A stretch of 30,223 nucleotides of DNA from Candidatus Oleimmundimicrobium americanum (GTDB taxonomy: Bacteria > Actinomycetota > Aquicultoria > UBA3085 > Oleimmundimicrobiaceae), in the NCBI GenBank assembly GCA_002366545.1, contig DFBH01000069.1, forward strand, positions 45,765 to 75,987, read 5' to 3'. This document shows positions 1 through 7,670 of this stretch, one piece after another (position 1 is the stretch's first letter; every line of letters starts with the position of its first letter). A program made the translations under genes and the position numbers. The notes under the pieces were generated by a model that worked only from the letters and a program-made list of their open reading frames with translations, did not search any database and was not told the origin of the DNA.

Positions 1-636
1 GCAAATATTGAACATATTAGAGAAGTAAATTCGTGGGGAATTTTAAGCGGGGTAACGACAAATCCAACCCTTTGTGCCAAGGAAGGCCGGGAATTTCGCT
101 CGGTTATCAAGGAAATTGCGGAAACTGTAGGCGGCCCAATAAGTGCAGAAGTGGTGAGTCTTGACAGAAAGAGAATAATAAAGGAAGCCCGAGAAATCTC
201 AAAAATTGCAGATAACGTTATTGTAAAAATACCGATAACCCCAGAAGGGCTTGCCGCAACAAAGGTAGTGTCTTCTGAGGGGATAAAAGTCAATATGACC
301 TTGGTATTTTCTCTTAATCAAGCTTTGCTGGCAGCACAAGCCGGAGCTTCGTATTCCAGCATTTTTTTGGGGAGGCTAGATGATATAGGACATAATGGGA
401 TCTCTATCTTATCTGACGTTGTAGTTGCTTACGAAAATTATGGGATTTCAACCGAAATTATTGCGGCTAGCATAAGAAATCCAATGCATGTTACGGATGT
501 AGCTTTAGCGGGTGCAGATATAGCTACTATTCCTTATAAAGTTATTCAGGAGATGGTTAAACATCCTTTAACCGATAAGGGAATAGATAAATTTTTGGAA
601 GATTGGAATAAGCTAAAAGAAAATCTTTCAACCTAA
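1..636 (+). CDS. fsa: Fructose-6-phosphate aldolase / transaldolase, TalC-FSA family (5' partial)
   Basis: The frame is open from base 1, so the gene enters from outside the window; only about 6-8 N-terminal residues seem missing compared with the usual ~215. The visible start carries the family signature GVTTNPTL. The Schiff-base lysine lies in VIVKIPITPEG, and FLGRLDDIG is the conserved late strand. The C-terminus, with HPLTDKGIDKFLEDW, is typical of the short TalC/MipB group. These are cytosolic class I aldolases acting on fructose 6-phosphate or transferring dihydroxyacetone in the non-oxidative pentose phosphate pathway; which activity this protein has cannot be told from sequence alone. 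It lies 52 bases upstream of rho and is probably co-transcribed. The internal ATG at 151 is in frame but is not the true start. Confidence 0.9.
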   Translation, partial: ANIEHIREVNSWGILSGVTTNPTLCAKEGREFRSVIKEIAETVGGPISAEVVSLDRKRIIKEAREISKIADNVIVKIPITPEGLAATKVVSSEGIKVNMTLVFSLNQALLAAQAGASYSSIFLGRLDDIGHNGISILSDVVVAYENYGISTEIIAASIRNPMHVTDVALAGADIATIPYKVIQEMVKHPLTDKGIDKFLEDWNKLKENLST

Positions 637-688
637 GTACGGATAATTAATGAATGACGGTAGATAAATTTAAGGAAGGTGTGTTTGG

Positions 689-1987
689 TTGACAAAAGTA
701 AATTTTAAAAGAAGTGAATTGGAGAAGAAAAAGTTAAGTGAGCTTAGACTTATTGCGAAAGAACTTGGTGTAGAAAATTTAGCTAAAATGAAAAAAGTTG
801 AACTTATTGAGGCAATTTTTAACAGTGAACCAAAGGAAGTTTCAACCAAGTCTGTTTCTCCAAAAGAAGGGGTCATAATAAGAAAAGGTATTCTTGATAT
901 ATTAAACGATGGCTATGGTTTTTTGAGAACAAAGGGTTATCTTCCAAGCGATAACGACATTTATGTATCGGTTTCACAAATCCGGCGGTTTTCGCTTCGG
1001 CGAGGGGATGAAGTTGCAGGGCAGGTTCGGCCATCTAAAGATAATGAGAAATACAGCGCTTTGTTAAGAATCGAATCAGTTAACGGAGCAAATCCTGAAC
1101 TTGCTCGGAATCGAAAAATTTTTGAATCCCTTACTCCGATATATCCAAACCAGAGGCTTAGGTTGGAGATTCCCAATGGCGGAATTGCCCCAAGAATTAT
1201 TGATTTGGTAGCTCCCATTGGCAAAGGGCAAAGGGGATTAATTGTTTCTCCTCCAAAAGCGGGGAAGACGACGCTCTTGAAACAGATTGCTAACAGCATA
1301 ACCGCCAATAATCCCGAAATCATAATGTTTGTTCTTCTTGTCGACGAAAGGCCGGAAGAGGTTACTGATATGCAGCGCTCTGTAAATGGTGAGGTAGTTA
1401 GTTCGACTTTTGATCAACCCTCGGAGAACCATATCAGGGTAACGGAATTGCTTCTTGAGAGAGCTAAACATCTTGTCGAGCAAGGTGAAGACGTGACCAT
1501 ACTTTTGGATAGCATCACCCGACTTGCCAGGGCATACAATCTGAGCGCTCCGGCCAGCGGACGAATTCTTTCAGGCGGAGTTGACTCAACTGCTCTTTAT
1601 CCACCAAAGAAGTTTTTCGGTGCGGCAAGAAACATTGAAAATGGTGGAAGCCTCACCATCATCGCTACAGCTCTTGTTGAAACGGGTAGTCGCATGGATG
1701 AAGTAATTTTTGAGGAATTTAAAGGAACAGGGAATATGGAGATTCACCTGGATAGAAAGTTGGCTGATAAACGTGTATTTCCCGCCATTAATATTGAACG
1801 TTCCGGGACCAGAAAAGAAGAGCTTGTTATGACTTCCGCCGAGGCTCAAGAGGTGTGGAAACTTAGGCGAGTTTTGCATGCTCTTGACTCGACTGCGGCC
1901 ATCAATCTTTTGATTGATAAAATTAAGGAGACTCGTTCAAATGGGGAATTTTTACAGCAGATTCAGAAAACCTCTCTACCCACGTAA
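689..1987 (+). CDS. rho: Transcription termination factor Rho
   Basis: Hexameric RNA-dependent ATPase that ends transcription. 432 residues, close to the usual ~420. The N-terminal helical Rho_N/SAP-like region covers about residues 8-45, and the cold-shock-like RNA-binding domain about 60-125 (GILDILNDGYGFLR). The ATPase core follows: Walker A PPKAGKTTLL near residue 188, Walker B VTILLDSITRLARAYN, and the distal loop and R-loop region through GTGNMEIHLDRKLADKR to ERSGTRKEELV. The TTG start at 689 is chosen because AAGGAAGGT ends 8 bases upstream. There is no long acidic or Asn-rich insertion of the kind seen in many high-GC actinobacterial Rho proteins. It precedes rpmE, as in many Gram-positive genomes. 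Confidence 0.97.
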   Translation: MTKVNFKRSELEKKKLSELRLIAKELGVENLAKMKKVELIEAIFNSEPKEVSTKSVSPKEGVIIRKGILDILNDGYGFLRTKGYLPSDNDIYVSVSQIRRFSLRRGDEVAGQVRPSKDNEKYSALLRIESVNGANPELARNRKIFESLTPIYPNQRLRLEIPNGGIAPRIIDLVAPIGKGQRGLIVSPPKAGKTTLLKQIANSITANNPEIIMFVLLVDERPEEVTDMQRSVNGEVVSSTFDQPSENHIRVTELLLERAKHLVEQGEDVTILLDSITRLARAYNLSAPASGRILSGGVDSTALYPPKKFFGAARNIENGGSLTIIATALVETGSRMDEVIFEEFKGTGNMEIHLDRKLADKRVFPAINIERSGTRKEELVMTSAEAQEVWKLRRVLHALDSTAAINLLIDKIKETRSNGEFLQQIQKTSLPT

Positions 1988-2020
1988 AAATTTTTAGACG
2001 ACTCATATAAATTAATAAGA

Positions 2021-2050
2021 TTGCCAAATAGGTTTTTTATGTGCTAATAT
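2021..2050 (+). promoter_or_regulatory. Candidate sigma-70 promoter for rpmE
   Basis: TTGCCA (5 of 6 to consensus) at 2021-2026, an 18-base spacer ending in TGTGC, which could act as an extended -10, then TAATAT at 2045-2050. It would give a leader of about 25 bases before the rpmE TTG. Read by eye only; 18 bases is slightly long. Confidence 0.4.
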
Positions 2051-2081
2051 TTTGCTTGTTTTATATTTGGAGGTGAAGTTT

Positions 2082-2360
2082 TTGAAAAAAGATATACATC
2101 CGGAATATGTAAAATCCAAAGTTACATGTTCTTGTGGCGAAACATTTATTACTTGCTCAACGGAACCGGTTTTAAAAGTGGAGATTTGTTCAAAATGCCA
2201 TCCTTTTTATACTGGCAAGCAAAAGTTACTGGACGCCGGAGGAAGAATCCAAAGATTCCAGAAGAAATATGGTTTGTCGGCGGAGGAGCCTTCGGAGAAA
2301 GAAAAAGCTGAAAAATTGGCAGATTTAGATGAAGCGCAATCTAAGAAACTTTCTGAATAG
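2082..2360 (+). CDS. rpmE: 50S ribosomal protein L31, zinc-binding type
   Basis: Large-subunit protein at the inter-subunit bridge. The TTG at 2082 is taken as the start because TTGGAGGTG lies just upstream; an upstream in-frame ATG at 2052 would add ten non-conserved residues. From this start the four zinc ligands are C16, C18, C36 and C39 (CSC...CSKC), followed by HPFYTGKQ, the hallmark of the zinc-containing paralogue. 92 residues: conserved homology ends around KKYGL, and an acidic/lysine-rich tail of about 25 residues follows, longer than in the ~66-residue Bacillus protein. An extra cysteine, C25, lies between the ligand pairs. It sits between rho and thyX, with its own possible promoter. 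Confidence 0.95.
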   Translation: MKKDIHPEYVKSKVTCSCGETFITCSTEPVLKVEICSKCHPFYTGKQKLLDAGGRIQRFQKKYGLSAEEPSEKEKAEKLADLDEAQSKKLSE

Positions 2361-2375
2361 GTCGGTAGCACAAAA

Positions 2376-3059
2376 ATGGCTGAGTTGAGCGTCAAACTAT
2401 TAGAGCATACCCCTGAACCGGAACGCACTATTGCTACTGCTGCGCGAATTTGTTATGCGCCGGTTGATGCAGATGAATTATTTCGAACTTTGTCGGATGA
2501 AGAAGTAGAAAAACTTGTTAATCTAATCATAAAATCCGGTCATTTAAGTGCGGTTGAGCATGCTGTTTTTACTTTTGCGGTTGACGGGATTTCAAGAGCA
2601 TGTTCTCATCAGTTGGTGAGGCATAGAATGGCTTCATTTAATCAGCAATCGCAAAGATATGTGAAATATTCGCACGGTTTAGGCTTTATTACTCCCCCGG
2701 CTATTGATGGCAATTCCTCGGCAAAAGATAAATTTGATAAATTAAACAATATGGCATTAAGAATTTATCGCGAATTGCTTGAGGAGGGAATTAAAGCGGA
2801 AGATGCAAGGTATGTTCTTCCCAATTCAACTGAAACAAAGTTGGTTGTTACGATGAATGCCCGGGAACTTCTGCATTTCTTCAGCCTTCGTTGTTGCAAC
2901 AGAGCACAGTGGGAAATTAAAAATTTGGCTCTTGCAATGTTAGAAGAAGCTAAAAAAGTAGCCCCTTTGCTCTTCAAAGAAGCTGGTCCATCCTGCAACC
3001 GCGGTCCTTGCCCTGAGGGCAAATTCAGTTGCGGAAAACCCTGGAAGAAAATCAGGTAA
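2376..3059 (+). CDS. thyX: Flavin-dependent thymidylate synthase ThyX
   Basis: Makes dTMP from dUMP using methylene-tetrahydrofolate, FAD and NADPH, replacing ThyA. The diagnostic ThyX motif RHRxxSxNxxSxRY is present in full as RHRMASFNQQSQRY at residues 82-95. Other conserved blocks are SGHLSAVEHAVFTF and the helix with NARELLHFFSLRCCNRAQWEI, which contributes to the dUMP site. 227 residues, normal for the family. The C-terminus has a short cysteine-containing tail (GPCPEGKFSCGK). The ATG start is 15 bases after the rpmE stop and has only a weak Shine-Dalgarno (GGTCGGT). It works with GlyA (8138) and the dCMP deaminase (10175) in dTMP supply. Confidence 0.96.
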   Translation: MAELSVKLLEHTPEPERTIATAARICYAPVDADELFRTLSDEEVEKLVNLIIKSGHLSAVEHAVFTFAVDGISRACSHQLVRHRMASFNQQSQRYVKYSHGLGFITPPAIDGNSSAKDKFDKLNNMALRIYRELLEEGIKAEDARYVLPNSTETKLVVTMNARELLHFFSLRCCNRAQWEIKNLALAMLEEAKKVAPLLFKEAGPSCNRGPCPEGKFSCGKPWKKIR

Positions 3060-3160
3060 GTTTTGATAAATTGGTTATGTTAAAAAATCGGTGCTTGATA
3101 TCCGGATGGTTATAACATCGAGAAGAGTTGGTTGGGGCCAAGCTCAAAAGGAGAATGATT

Positions 3161-4108
3161 TTGCGTCCAAAAAAAATCGTTAAAAAAATATCACTTACAA
3201 TTTTTCAGCTTTTTTCAAGAGCTCAAGTTGGTGGTCAGGCTGTTTTAGAAGGAGTTATGTTACGTGGTAAGCAAAATTGGGTTGTTGCTGTTCGTCAACC
3301 CAATCAAGAAATAATCATTAAAGAAAGAAAGATAAACTCTTTTATAAATAAGTTTCCTATCTTGAAATTTCCTTTAATTAGGGGAAGCGCGGCTGTTATC
3401 GAGATGTTGGTTGTGGGAATGAAAGCTATTTCTCTCTCTGCTGAATTATCTACGGAGGAAGATGTAAAAATCAGCGGCAAAGAAATGGCCGTAAGCATTG
3501 TTTTAGCCATGTTTTTTGGCGTTTTTCTTTTTATTATTTTGCCCAGTTGGCTTACTTTTTTGCTGGATAAGTATTTATCGAGTACGTTTATGGTTAGTTT
3601 TTTTGAGGGTGTTTTGAGGTTAACCATTTTTCTTATTTATATTTTTGCTATATCGAGAATTAAGGATATAAGGCGAGTGTTTGAATACCACGGTGCTGAG
3701 CACAAGGTAATTCACGCATATGAATCGAAAGACGAGTTAACGCCTCAGGCGGTTTCTAAGTACAGTACTTTACATGTTGGCTGCGGCACGGCTTTTATTT
3801 TGATTGCGCTTGTAGTTTTAATTTTTGTTTATGCGTTTTTGGGAAGACCCCCTTTAATCTGGCGCATTGTGAGCCGTTTGTTGGTGGCCCCCTTGGTTAT
3901 TGGAATAAGTTATGAGATAATAAAAATAGCTCGTAAACACAAAGACTCTCCTCTGGTTTGTACTCTTTTAGCTCCCGGTCTTTGGTTGCAGAAGATGACC
4001 ACCAAAGAACCTTCTTACGATCAATTGGAAGTGGCTATTTTTTCATTAAAGAGGTTGCTTTCTTTGGAGGATTTTGAAGAGGAAAGCGAGACTTGTATTC
4101 TACAATAA
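3161..4108 (+). CDS. DUF1385 (YqhQ-like) integral membrane protein
   Basis: Member of the DUF1385/YqhQ family, whose biochemical role is unknown. Conserved family blocks are visible: VGGQAVLEGVMLRG near the N-terminus, EYHGAEHKVIHAYE and STLHVGCGTAF in the middle, and APGLWLQKMTTKEPSYDQLEVAI near the C-terminus. Hydrophobic stretches around SIVLAMFFGVFLFIILPSWL, GVLRLTIFLIYIFAI, AFILIALVVLIFVYAFLG and SRLLVAPLVIGISYEI suggest four membrane segments; the His/Glu/Cys-rich blocks lie between them. I prefer the TTG at 3161 because AAAGGAG precedes it by 7 bases; a TTG at 3128 in the same frame would add 11 residues without a good ribosome site. Lying directly upstream of prfA is common in Gram-positive bacteria. 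Confidence 0.88.
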   Translation: MRPKKIVKKISLTIFQLFSRAQVGGQAVLEGVMLRGKQNWVVAVRQPNQEIIIKERKINSFINKFPILKFPLIRGSAAVIEMLVVGMKAISLSAELSTEEDVKISGKEMAVSIVLAMFFGVFLFIILPSWLTFLLDKYLSSTFMVSFFEGVLRLTIFLIYIFAISRIKDIRRVFEYHGAEHKVIHAYESKDELTPQAVSKYSTLHVGCGTAFILIALVVLIFVYAFLGRPPLIWRIVSRLLVAPLVIGISYEIIKIARKHKDSPLVCTLLAPGLWLQKMTTKEPSYDQLEVAIFSLKRLLSLEDFEEESETCILQ

Positions 4109-4128
4109 TTATGTCGGGTGAAACTGAA

Positions 4129-5199
4129 ATGCTGGAAAAATTGAAAGAAATAGAAAAAGAATATAAAGATTTGACGGAGAAATTAAGTGATCCGGAAATT
4201 CTTGCTGACCAAAAAAGTTATCAAGAATACGCGAAAGCTCACTCTGAAATTTTGGGACTTATAACCAAGATAAACGAGTATAAAAATGCTTTGAAAAATA
4301 TTGAGGAAGCCAAGGCCCTTATGAAAGAAGAGACTGATAAGGAGATGAAAGATTATCTTCATTCGGAACTAAACTCTGCCGAGGAACGTTCTAAAAGGTT
4401 GGAGGAAGAATTAAAAGAGATGATGATAACCAAAGACCCCAATGACGAAAAAGATGTCATTATGGAGATAAGGGCTGGTGCGGGCGGGAAAGAAGCATGT
4501 TTGTTTGCCGCTGAGATATACAAAATGTACTCTTGGTATGCAGAGCAACGGGGTTGGTCTGTTCAGGTATTGAGTTCAAATCCCTCTGATTTAGGGGGAT
4601 TTAAGGAAATAATTTCCGAGGTTAAAGGCAAAAATGCTTATGGGCAGCTGAAATATGAATCCGGGGTCCATCGTGTGCAGAGAGTGCCTGTCACAGAATC
4701 GGGCGGGCGTATTCACACCTCTACAGTGACGGTTGCCGTTCTTCCGGAAGTTGAGGAAGTTGAGGTTGAAATCAACCCCAAAGATTTACGAATTGATATA
4801 TTTCGTTCAAGCGGGCCGGGAGGGCAATCTGTTAATACGACAGATTCAGCGGTTAGAATTACTCATATGCCCACGGGGACGGTGGTTTCATGCCAAGAAG
4901 AGCGCTCTCAGCTTCAAAATCGCGAGAGGGCGATGAAAATTTTATGTGCTCGTTTGCATGAAAAGTTTTTGGAAGAACAGCGGGCGGAAATATCTGAATC
5001 GAGAAAGCTTCAAATAGGAACGGGTGACAGGAGCGAAAGGATAAGGACCTATAATTTTCCCCAAGGAAGAGTGACGGATCATCGTATCGGTTTAACTCTT
5101 CATAATTTGAACTCTGTATTAGAAGGGAACATAAGGGAAATAATTGAGACTTTACAGATTGCCGACCGCACCAAAAAGCTAAGCAAGGTGTCCGGCTAA
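4129..5199 (+). CDS. prfA: Peptide chain release factor 1
   Basis: Recognises UAA and UAG stop codons and triggers peptide release. The GGQ motif (RSSGPGGQSVNTTDSAVRIT) has its glycines at 231-232 and Gln at 233. The anticodon-like PxT motif appears as PVT (RVPVTESGGRIHTSTV), which marks RF1 rather than RF2 (SPF). The N-terminal coiled-coil domain spans about residues 1-100. The ATG at 4129 gives 356 residues, standard for RF1, with GGGTGA 8 bases upstream; in-frame ATGs at 4093 and 4111 would add a short extension overlapping or nearly touching the upstream gene. PrmC, which methylates the GGQ glutamine, is encoded 11 bases downstream. Confidence 0.96.
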   Translation: MLEKLKEIEKEYKDLTEKLSDPEILADQKSYQEYAKAHSEILGLITKINEYKNALKNIEEAKALMKEETDKEMKDYLHSELNSAEERSKRLEEELKEMMITKDPNDEKDVIMEIRAGAGGKEACLFAAEIYKMYSWYAEQRGWSVQVLSSNPSDLGGFKEIISEVKGKNAYGQLKYESGVHRVQRVPVTESGGRIHTSTVTVAVLPEVEEVEVEINPKDLRIDIFRSSGPGGQSVNTTDSAVRITHMPTGTVVSCQEERSQLQNRERAMKILCARLHEKFLEEQRAEISESRKLQIGTGDRSERIRTYNFPQGRVTDHRIGLTLHNLNSVLEGNIREIIETLQIADRTKKLSKVSG

Positions 5200-5210
5200 G
5201 GGGAAATTGG

Positions 5211-6092
5211 TTGTATAAAGACAAGAGTTACAATGTTTCGGATATCCTAAAATTAGCGGTTTCTTTTCTTGAGAAACATAATGTTCAAAATCCTCGTCTC
5301 GATTCAGAACTTTTGCTTGGTAAAATTTTAAACCTTTCACGGGTGGAGATTTACACTGATTTTTTTCGTCCTCTGGTTTTGCAAGAGGTAGAAGATTACC
5401 GAAAACTAATTGTTCTTTGCGCTAAAGGAAAACCGGTTGCTTATATTTTAGGGAAAAAACCCTTTCGTCATCTTAATTTAAAGGTCAATTCCGATGTTTT
5501 AATCCCAAGGCCCGAGACCGAACTTCTTGTTGAAAAAACACTTGATGTTGCAAAGAAGATGAAAGGCCCTCTTAAAATTATGGATTTGTGCACCGGCAGT
5601 GGGGCCATAGCTTTAAGTGTGGCGCAGGAAATACCCGATGTTTTTGTGCTGGCTTTAGACATTTCCGAAAAGGCCTTAAGAGTGGCTTGGGAAAATACTG
5701 AAATTTATGGATTGCAGGGTAAAGTAGAATTTATTTGCTGTGACCTTTTTGAAGGTTTGGATAATAGTTTTATAGGTGATATTGATGTGATTGTTTCCAA
5801 TCCCCCCTACATCCCAAGCGGGGAAATAAATGAACTTCAAAGGGAGATACGTGACTTTGAGCCCATATTGGCTTTAGATGGCGGGCTTGACGGCTTGAGG
5901 GAATACAGAAGGATTGTTGTCGAATCCCCGAATTATTTAAAAAAAGGCGGTTATCTTATTTTGGAAGCTGGGGCGGGACAAGCTGATTCCATCATGAAGC
6001 TATTGAATGATTCCGGTGTTTTTGATGAAATTGATGTATCAAAAGATTATGCGGGTATTGAACGAGTAGTTGTGGCTAAAATAAAAGGGTAA
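5211..6092 (+). CDS. prmC: Release-factor glutamine N5-methyltransferase PrmC
   Basis: SAM-dependent methylase of the GGQ glutamine in RF1 and RF2. The N-terminal helical substrate domain covers about residues 1-80. The Rossmann methyltransferase domain has motif I IMDLCTGSGAIAL, an acidic strand ALDIS, and the catalytic VSNPPYIP (NPPY at 197-200) that is specific to amide methylases. 293 residues, normal length. It starts with TTG at 5211 after AAGGGG, only 11 bases beyond prfA, so the pair is probably translated from one mRNA. Its stop codon is followed within 5 bases by a tandem array of the heptamer GCAGATA. Confidence 0.95.
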   Translation: MYKDKSYNVSDILKLAVSFLEKHNVQNPRLDSELLLGKILNLSRVEIYTDFFRPLVLQEVEDYRKLIVLCAKGKPVAYILGKKPFRHLNLKVNSDVLIPRPETELLVEKTLDVAKKMKGPLKIMDLCTGSGAIALSVAQEIPDVFVLALDISEKALRVAWENTEIYGLQGKVEFICCDLFEGLDNSFIGDIDVIVSNPPYIPSGEINELQREIRDFEPILALDGGLDGLREYRRIVVESPNYLKKGGYLILEAGAGQADSIMKLLNDSGVFDEIDVSKDYAGIERVVVAKIKG

Positions 6093-6096
6093 AGTT

Positions 6097-6131
6097 GCAG
6101 ATAGCAGATAGCAAATAGCAGATAGCAGATA
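6097..6131 (+). repeat. Tandem heptamer array (GCAGATA x5) after prmC
   Basis: Five contiguous 7-base units, four exactly GCAGATA and one GCAAATA, starting 5 bases after the prmC stop. The remaining gap to 6314 holds no gene. Near its far end, 6230-6241 and 6290-6300 contain CTATCAGC-type units, which are the same heptamer family in the opposite orientation. A related array follows tsaC, glyA and atpB. Confidence 0.85.
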
Positions 6132-6220
6132 GTTAGAAGAATGTGAGTATGGAGTATAGAAAAACCAGCAAACCAACATGCTAACCAGCTAATTAGTTTT
6201 AGGGAACGGCAGATGGTATG

Positions 6221-6293
6221 TGACTTGAACTATCAGCTATCAAGCGAATGATAGTGAGCGAGCCATCAGCTATCGAGGCCGCAAGACCGGGCT
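6221..6293 (+). repeat. Dispersed intergenic unit, copy 1
   Basis: The 21 bases at 6221-6241 (beginning TGACTTGAACTATCAGC) recur exactly at 9923-9943. In both places a downstream block follows (6269-6293 and 9945-9969), beginning GCTATCGAGGCCGCAA and ending CCGGGCTA, with one G/A difference. The GGCC-GCAA-GRCC core could form a small hairpin with a GNRA-type loop. In this copy 27 extra bases separate the two blocks. Confidence 0.7.
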
Positions 6294-6314
6294 ATCAGCT
6301 AAAAGAGGGTACTT

Positions 6315-6974
6315 ATGCAAGCTAAAATTGTAAAAATTGATAAAAACAATCCGGAGCTTGACGTCATTAAACATGCCGCCGAGGTGATTGGGGCAGAGGG
6401 ATTGGTGGTTTTTCCTACGGAAACAGTTTATGGTTTAGGGGCAGATGCTTTCAATCCAAAAGCTGTTGAAAGGGTGTTTAAGGCCAAAGGAAGGTCCTTT
6501 AATAATCCATTAACGGTTTGCATTTCGGATGCGGCCGACTTAAATTTTTTAGTTGAGGAAATTCCCGAATCTGCAAAAAATATTATTGATAAATTTTGGC
6601 CGGGCCCCCTTACATTGGTCTTTAAAAAAAGTGATATAGTTTCTTTAAAAATAACATGTGGAAGAAGTACCGTGGGGATAAGGTTCCCGGACAATAAAAT
6701 TGCTTTCTCCTTAATGGCTTTAATTAAAATTCCTTTGATTTTAACCAGCGCAAATATTTCCGGCAGTCCGAGTCCGGTTGAGGCACAGCAGGCTCTTAAT
6801 TATCTGGGAGAAAGCGTTGATTTAATTTTAGATGGAGGAAAAACCGCGTTAGGTGTCGAGTCAACCGTTTTGGATTTAACCGTATCTCCCCCGGCCATAA
6901 TTCGCGAAGGAGCCATTGCGGTTAAGGAAATTGAGAAGGTTTTGGGGAAACCAAAAGTGGCAGATAGCAGATAG
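6315..6974 (+). CDS. tsaC: L-threonylcarbamoyladenylate synthase (TsaC/YrdC/Sua5 family)
   Basis: Makes threonylcarbamoyl-AMP from Thr, bicarbonate and ATP, the first step of tRNA t6A37 modification. The YrdC-domain signatures are FPTETVYGLGADA near the N-terminus, the KxR-type motif in KAKGRSFNNPLTV, WPGPLTLVF, TVGIRFPDN and LTSANISGSPSP. At 219 residues it is the short single-domain form without the Sua5 C-terminal domain. The ATG start follows AAAGAGGGT. The last six residues, KVADSR plus the TAG stop, are encoded by the first units of a heptamer repeat array beginning at 6959, so the gene's native 3' end may have been overwritten by the repeat. The position matches Bacillus ywlC, downstream of prfA-prmC. 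Confidence 0.94.
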   Translation: MQAKIVKIDKNNPELDVIKHAAEVIGAEGLVVFPTETVYGLGADAFNPKAVERVFKAKGRSFNNPLTVCISDAADLNFLVEEIPESAKNIIDKFWPGPLTLVFKKSDIVSLKITCGRSTVGIRFPDNKIAFSLMALIKIPLILTSANISGSPSPVEAQQALNYLGESVDLILDGGKTALGVESTVLDLTVSPPAIIREGAIAVKEIEKVLGKPKVADSR

Positions 6975-7031
6975 CGTATGGCTGATGCCTGTCCGCCTCT
7001 GGCGGAGCTGATGGCGGATAGCAGATAGCCT
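6959..7031 (+). repeat. Degenerate heptamer array overlapping the tsaC 3' end
   Basis: Units of 7 bases such as GGCAGAT, AGCAGAT, AGCGTAT and GGCTGAT, continuing with drift and one 5-base phase break to about 7031. The first 28 bases are identical to the start of the array at 12095-12122 after atpB. TAG occurs once in each intact AGATAGC unit and supplies the tsaC stop codon. Confidence 0.8.
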
Positions 7032-7035
7032 AAGG

Positions 7036-7112
7036 GCTTGCTTTAAAGGGCTGAATCAAAAGGCTGGTCTTAAGGGCTGTATTTAGGGGCTGAACTTTGA
7101 GAGCTGATTTTT
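7036..7112 (+). repeat. Degenerate 13-base phased array before the phosphatase gene
   Basis: GCTG (or GCTT) cores start at 7036, 7050, 7063, 7076, 7089 and 7103, i.e. steps of 14, 13, 13, 13 and 14. The unit resembles GCTGGTCTTAAGG. The array runs right up to the G-run that serves as ribosome site for the gene starting at 7122. A second array of the same class lies at 10061-10150. Confidence 0.8.
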
Positions 7113-7121
7113 GGGGGGTTC

Positions 7122-7625
7122 TTGAAAATACTGTTTATATGTACGGGAAATATATGTCGGAGCCCTTTGGCGGAAGGGATTCTAAAGGTTCTTCTTGAAA
7201 GCAAAGAAAGACCCAATCTTTCTCGCAGCAACATAGATGTTTCCTCTGCGGGAACAGCGGCTTATTTTCAAAGTGGAGCGACGGGAGAAGCGATTGAAGT
7301 TGCGAGGGGATATGGTGTTGATTTAAGTTTGCATCGTAGTCGGCTTTTAAATAAAAAGATGATAGAAGATGCAGATTTAATTTTAACTATGGAGTTTAAA
7401 CACAAAGAGATTGTTAGAAGAATGGTTCCTGCAGCTGCAGGAAAAATATTTTTGCTTAAAGAATATGTGAACACGGGAGATGCTGAATTAGAAGATAAAT
7501 GGGAACTTGAAATAACTGATCCTATCGGGCTTGGGTTCCCGGCATACGAAAAGTGCGCCGAAGAGATTTTGCAAGCGTTGAAAAAATTGATAAGAATGTT
7601 GGACGAAATGGAAACTTGGTGTTAA
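7122..7625 (+). CDS. Low-molecular-weight protein-tyrosine-phosphatase family protein
   Basis: Cysteine-based phosphatase with the P-loop CTGNICRSPLAE directly at the N-terminus (Cys near residue 8, Arg near 14) and the general-acid aspartate in the conserved DP of ITDPIGLGFPAYEKCAEEI. 167 residues, within the family range. The synteny (tsaC, this gene, rpiB, glyA) matches Bacillus ywlE, an arginine phosphatase. However, the residue that sets YwlE specificity (Thr in CTGNTCRS) is Ile here, as in tyrosine phosphatases. I therefore call it a protein-tyrosine phosphatase with uncertain substrate. It starts with TTG at 7122 behind TTGGGGGG; that ribosome site is the tail of the 13-base repeat array. 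Confidence 0.9.
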   Translation: MKILFICTGNICRSPLAEGILKVLLESKERPNLSRSNIDVSSAGTAAYFQSGATGEAIEVARGYGVDLSLHRSRLLNKKMIEDADLILTMEFKHKEIVRRMVPAAAGKIFLLKEYVNTGDAELEDKWELEITDPIGLGFPAYEKCAEEILQALKKLIRMLDEMETWC

Positions 7626-7670
7626 TTTTATAGATATTTAAAGAAACTATTAATAAGACGGGAGAGAAGA

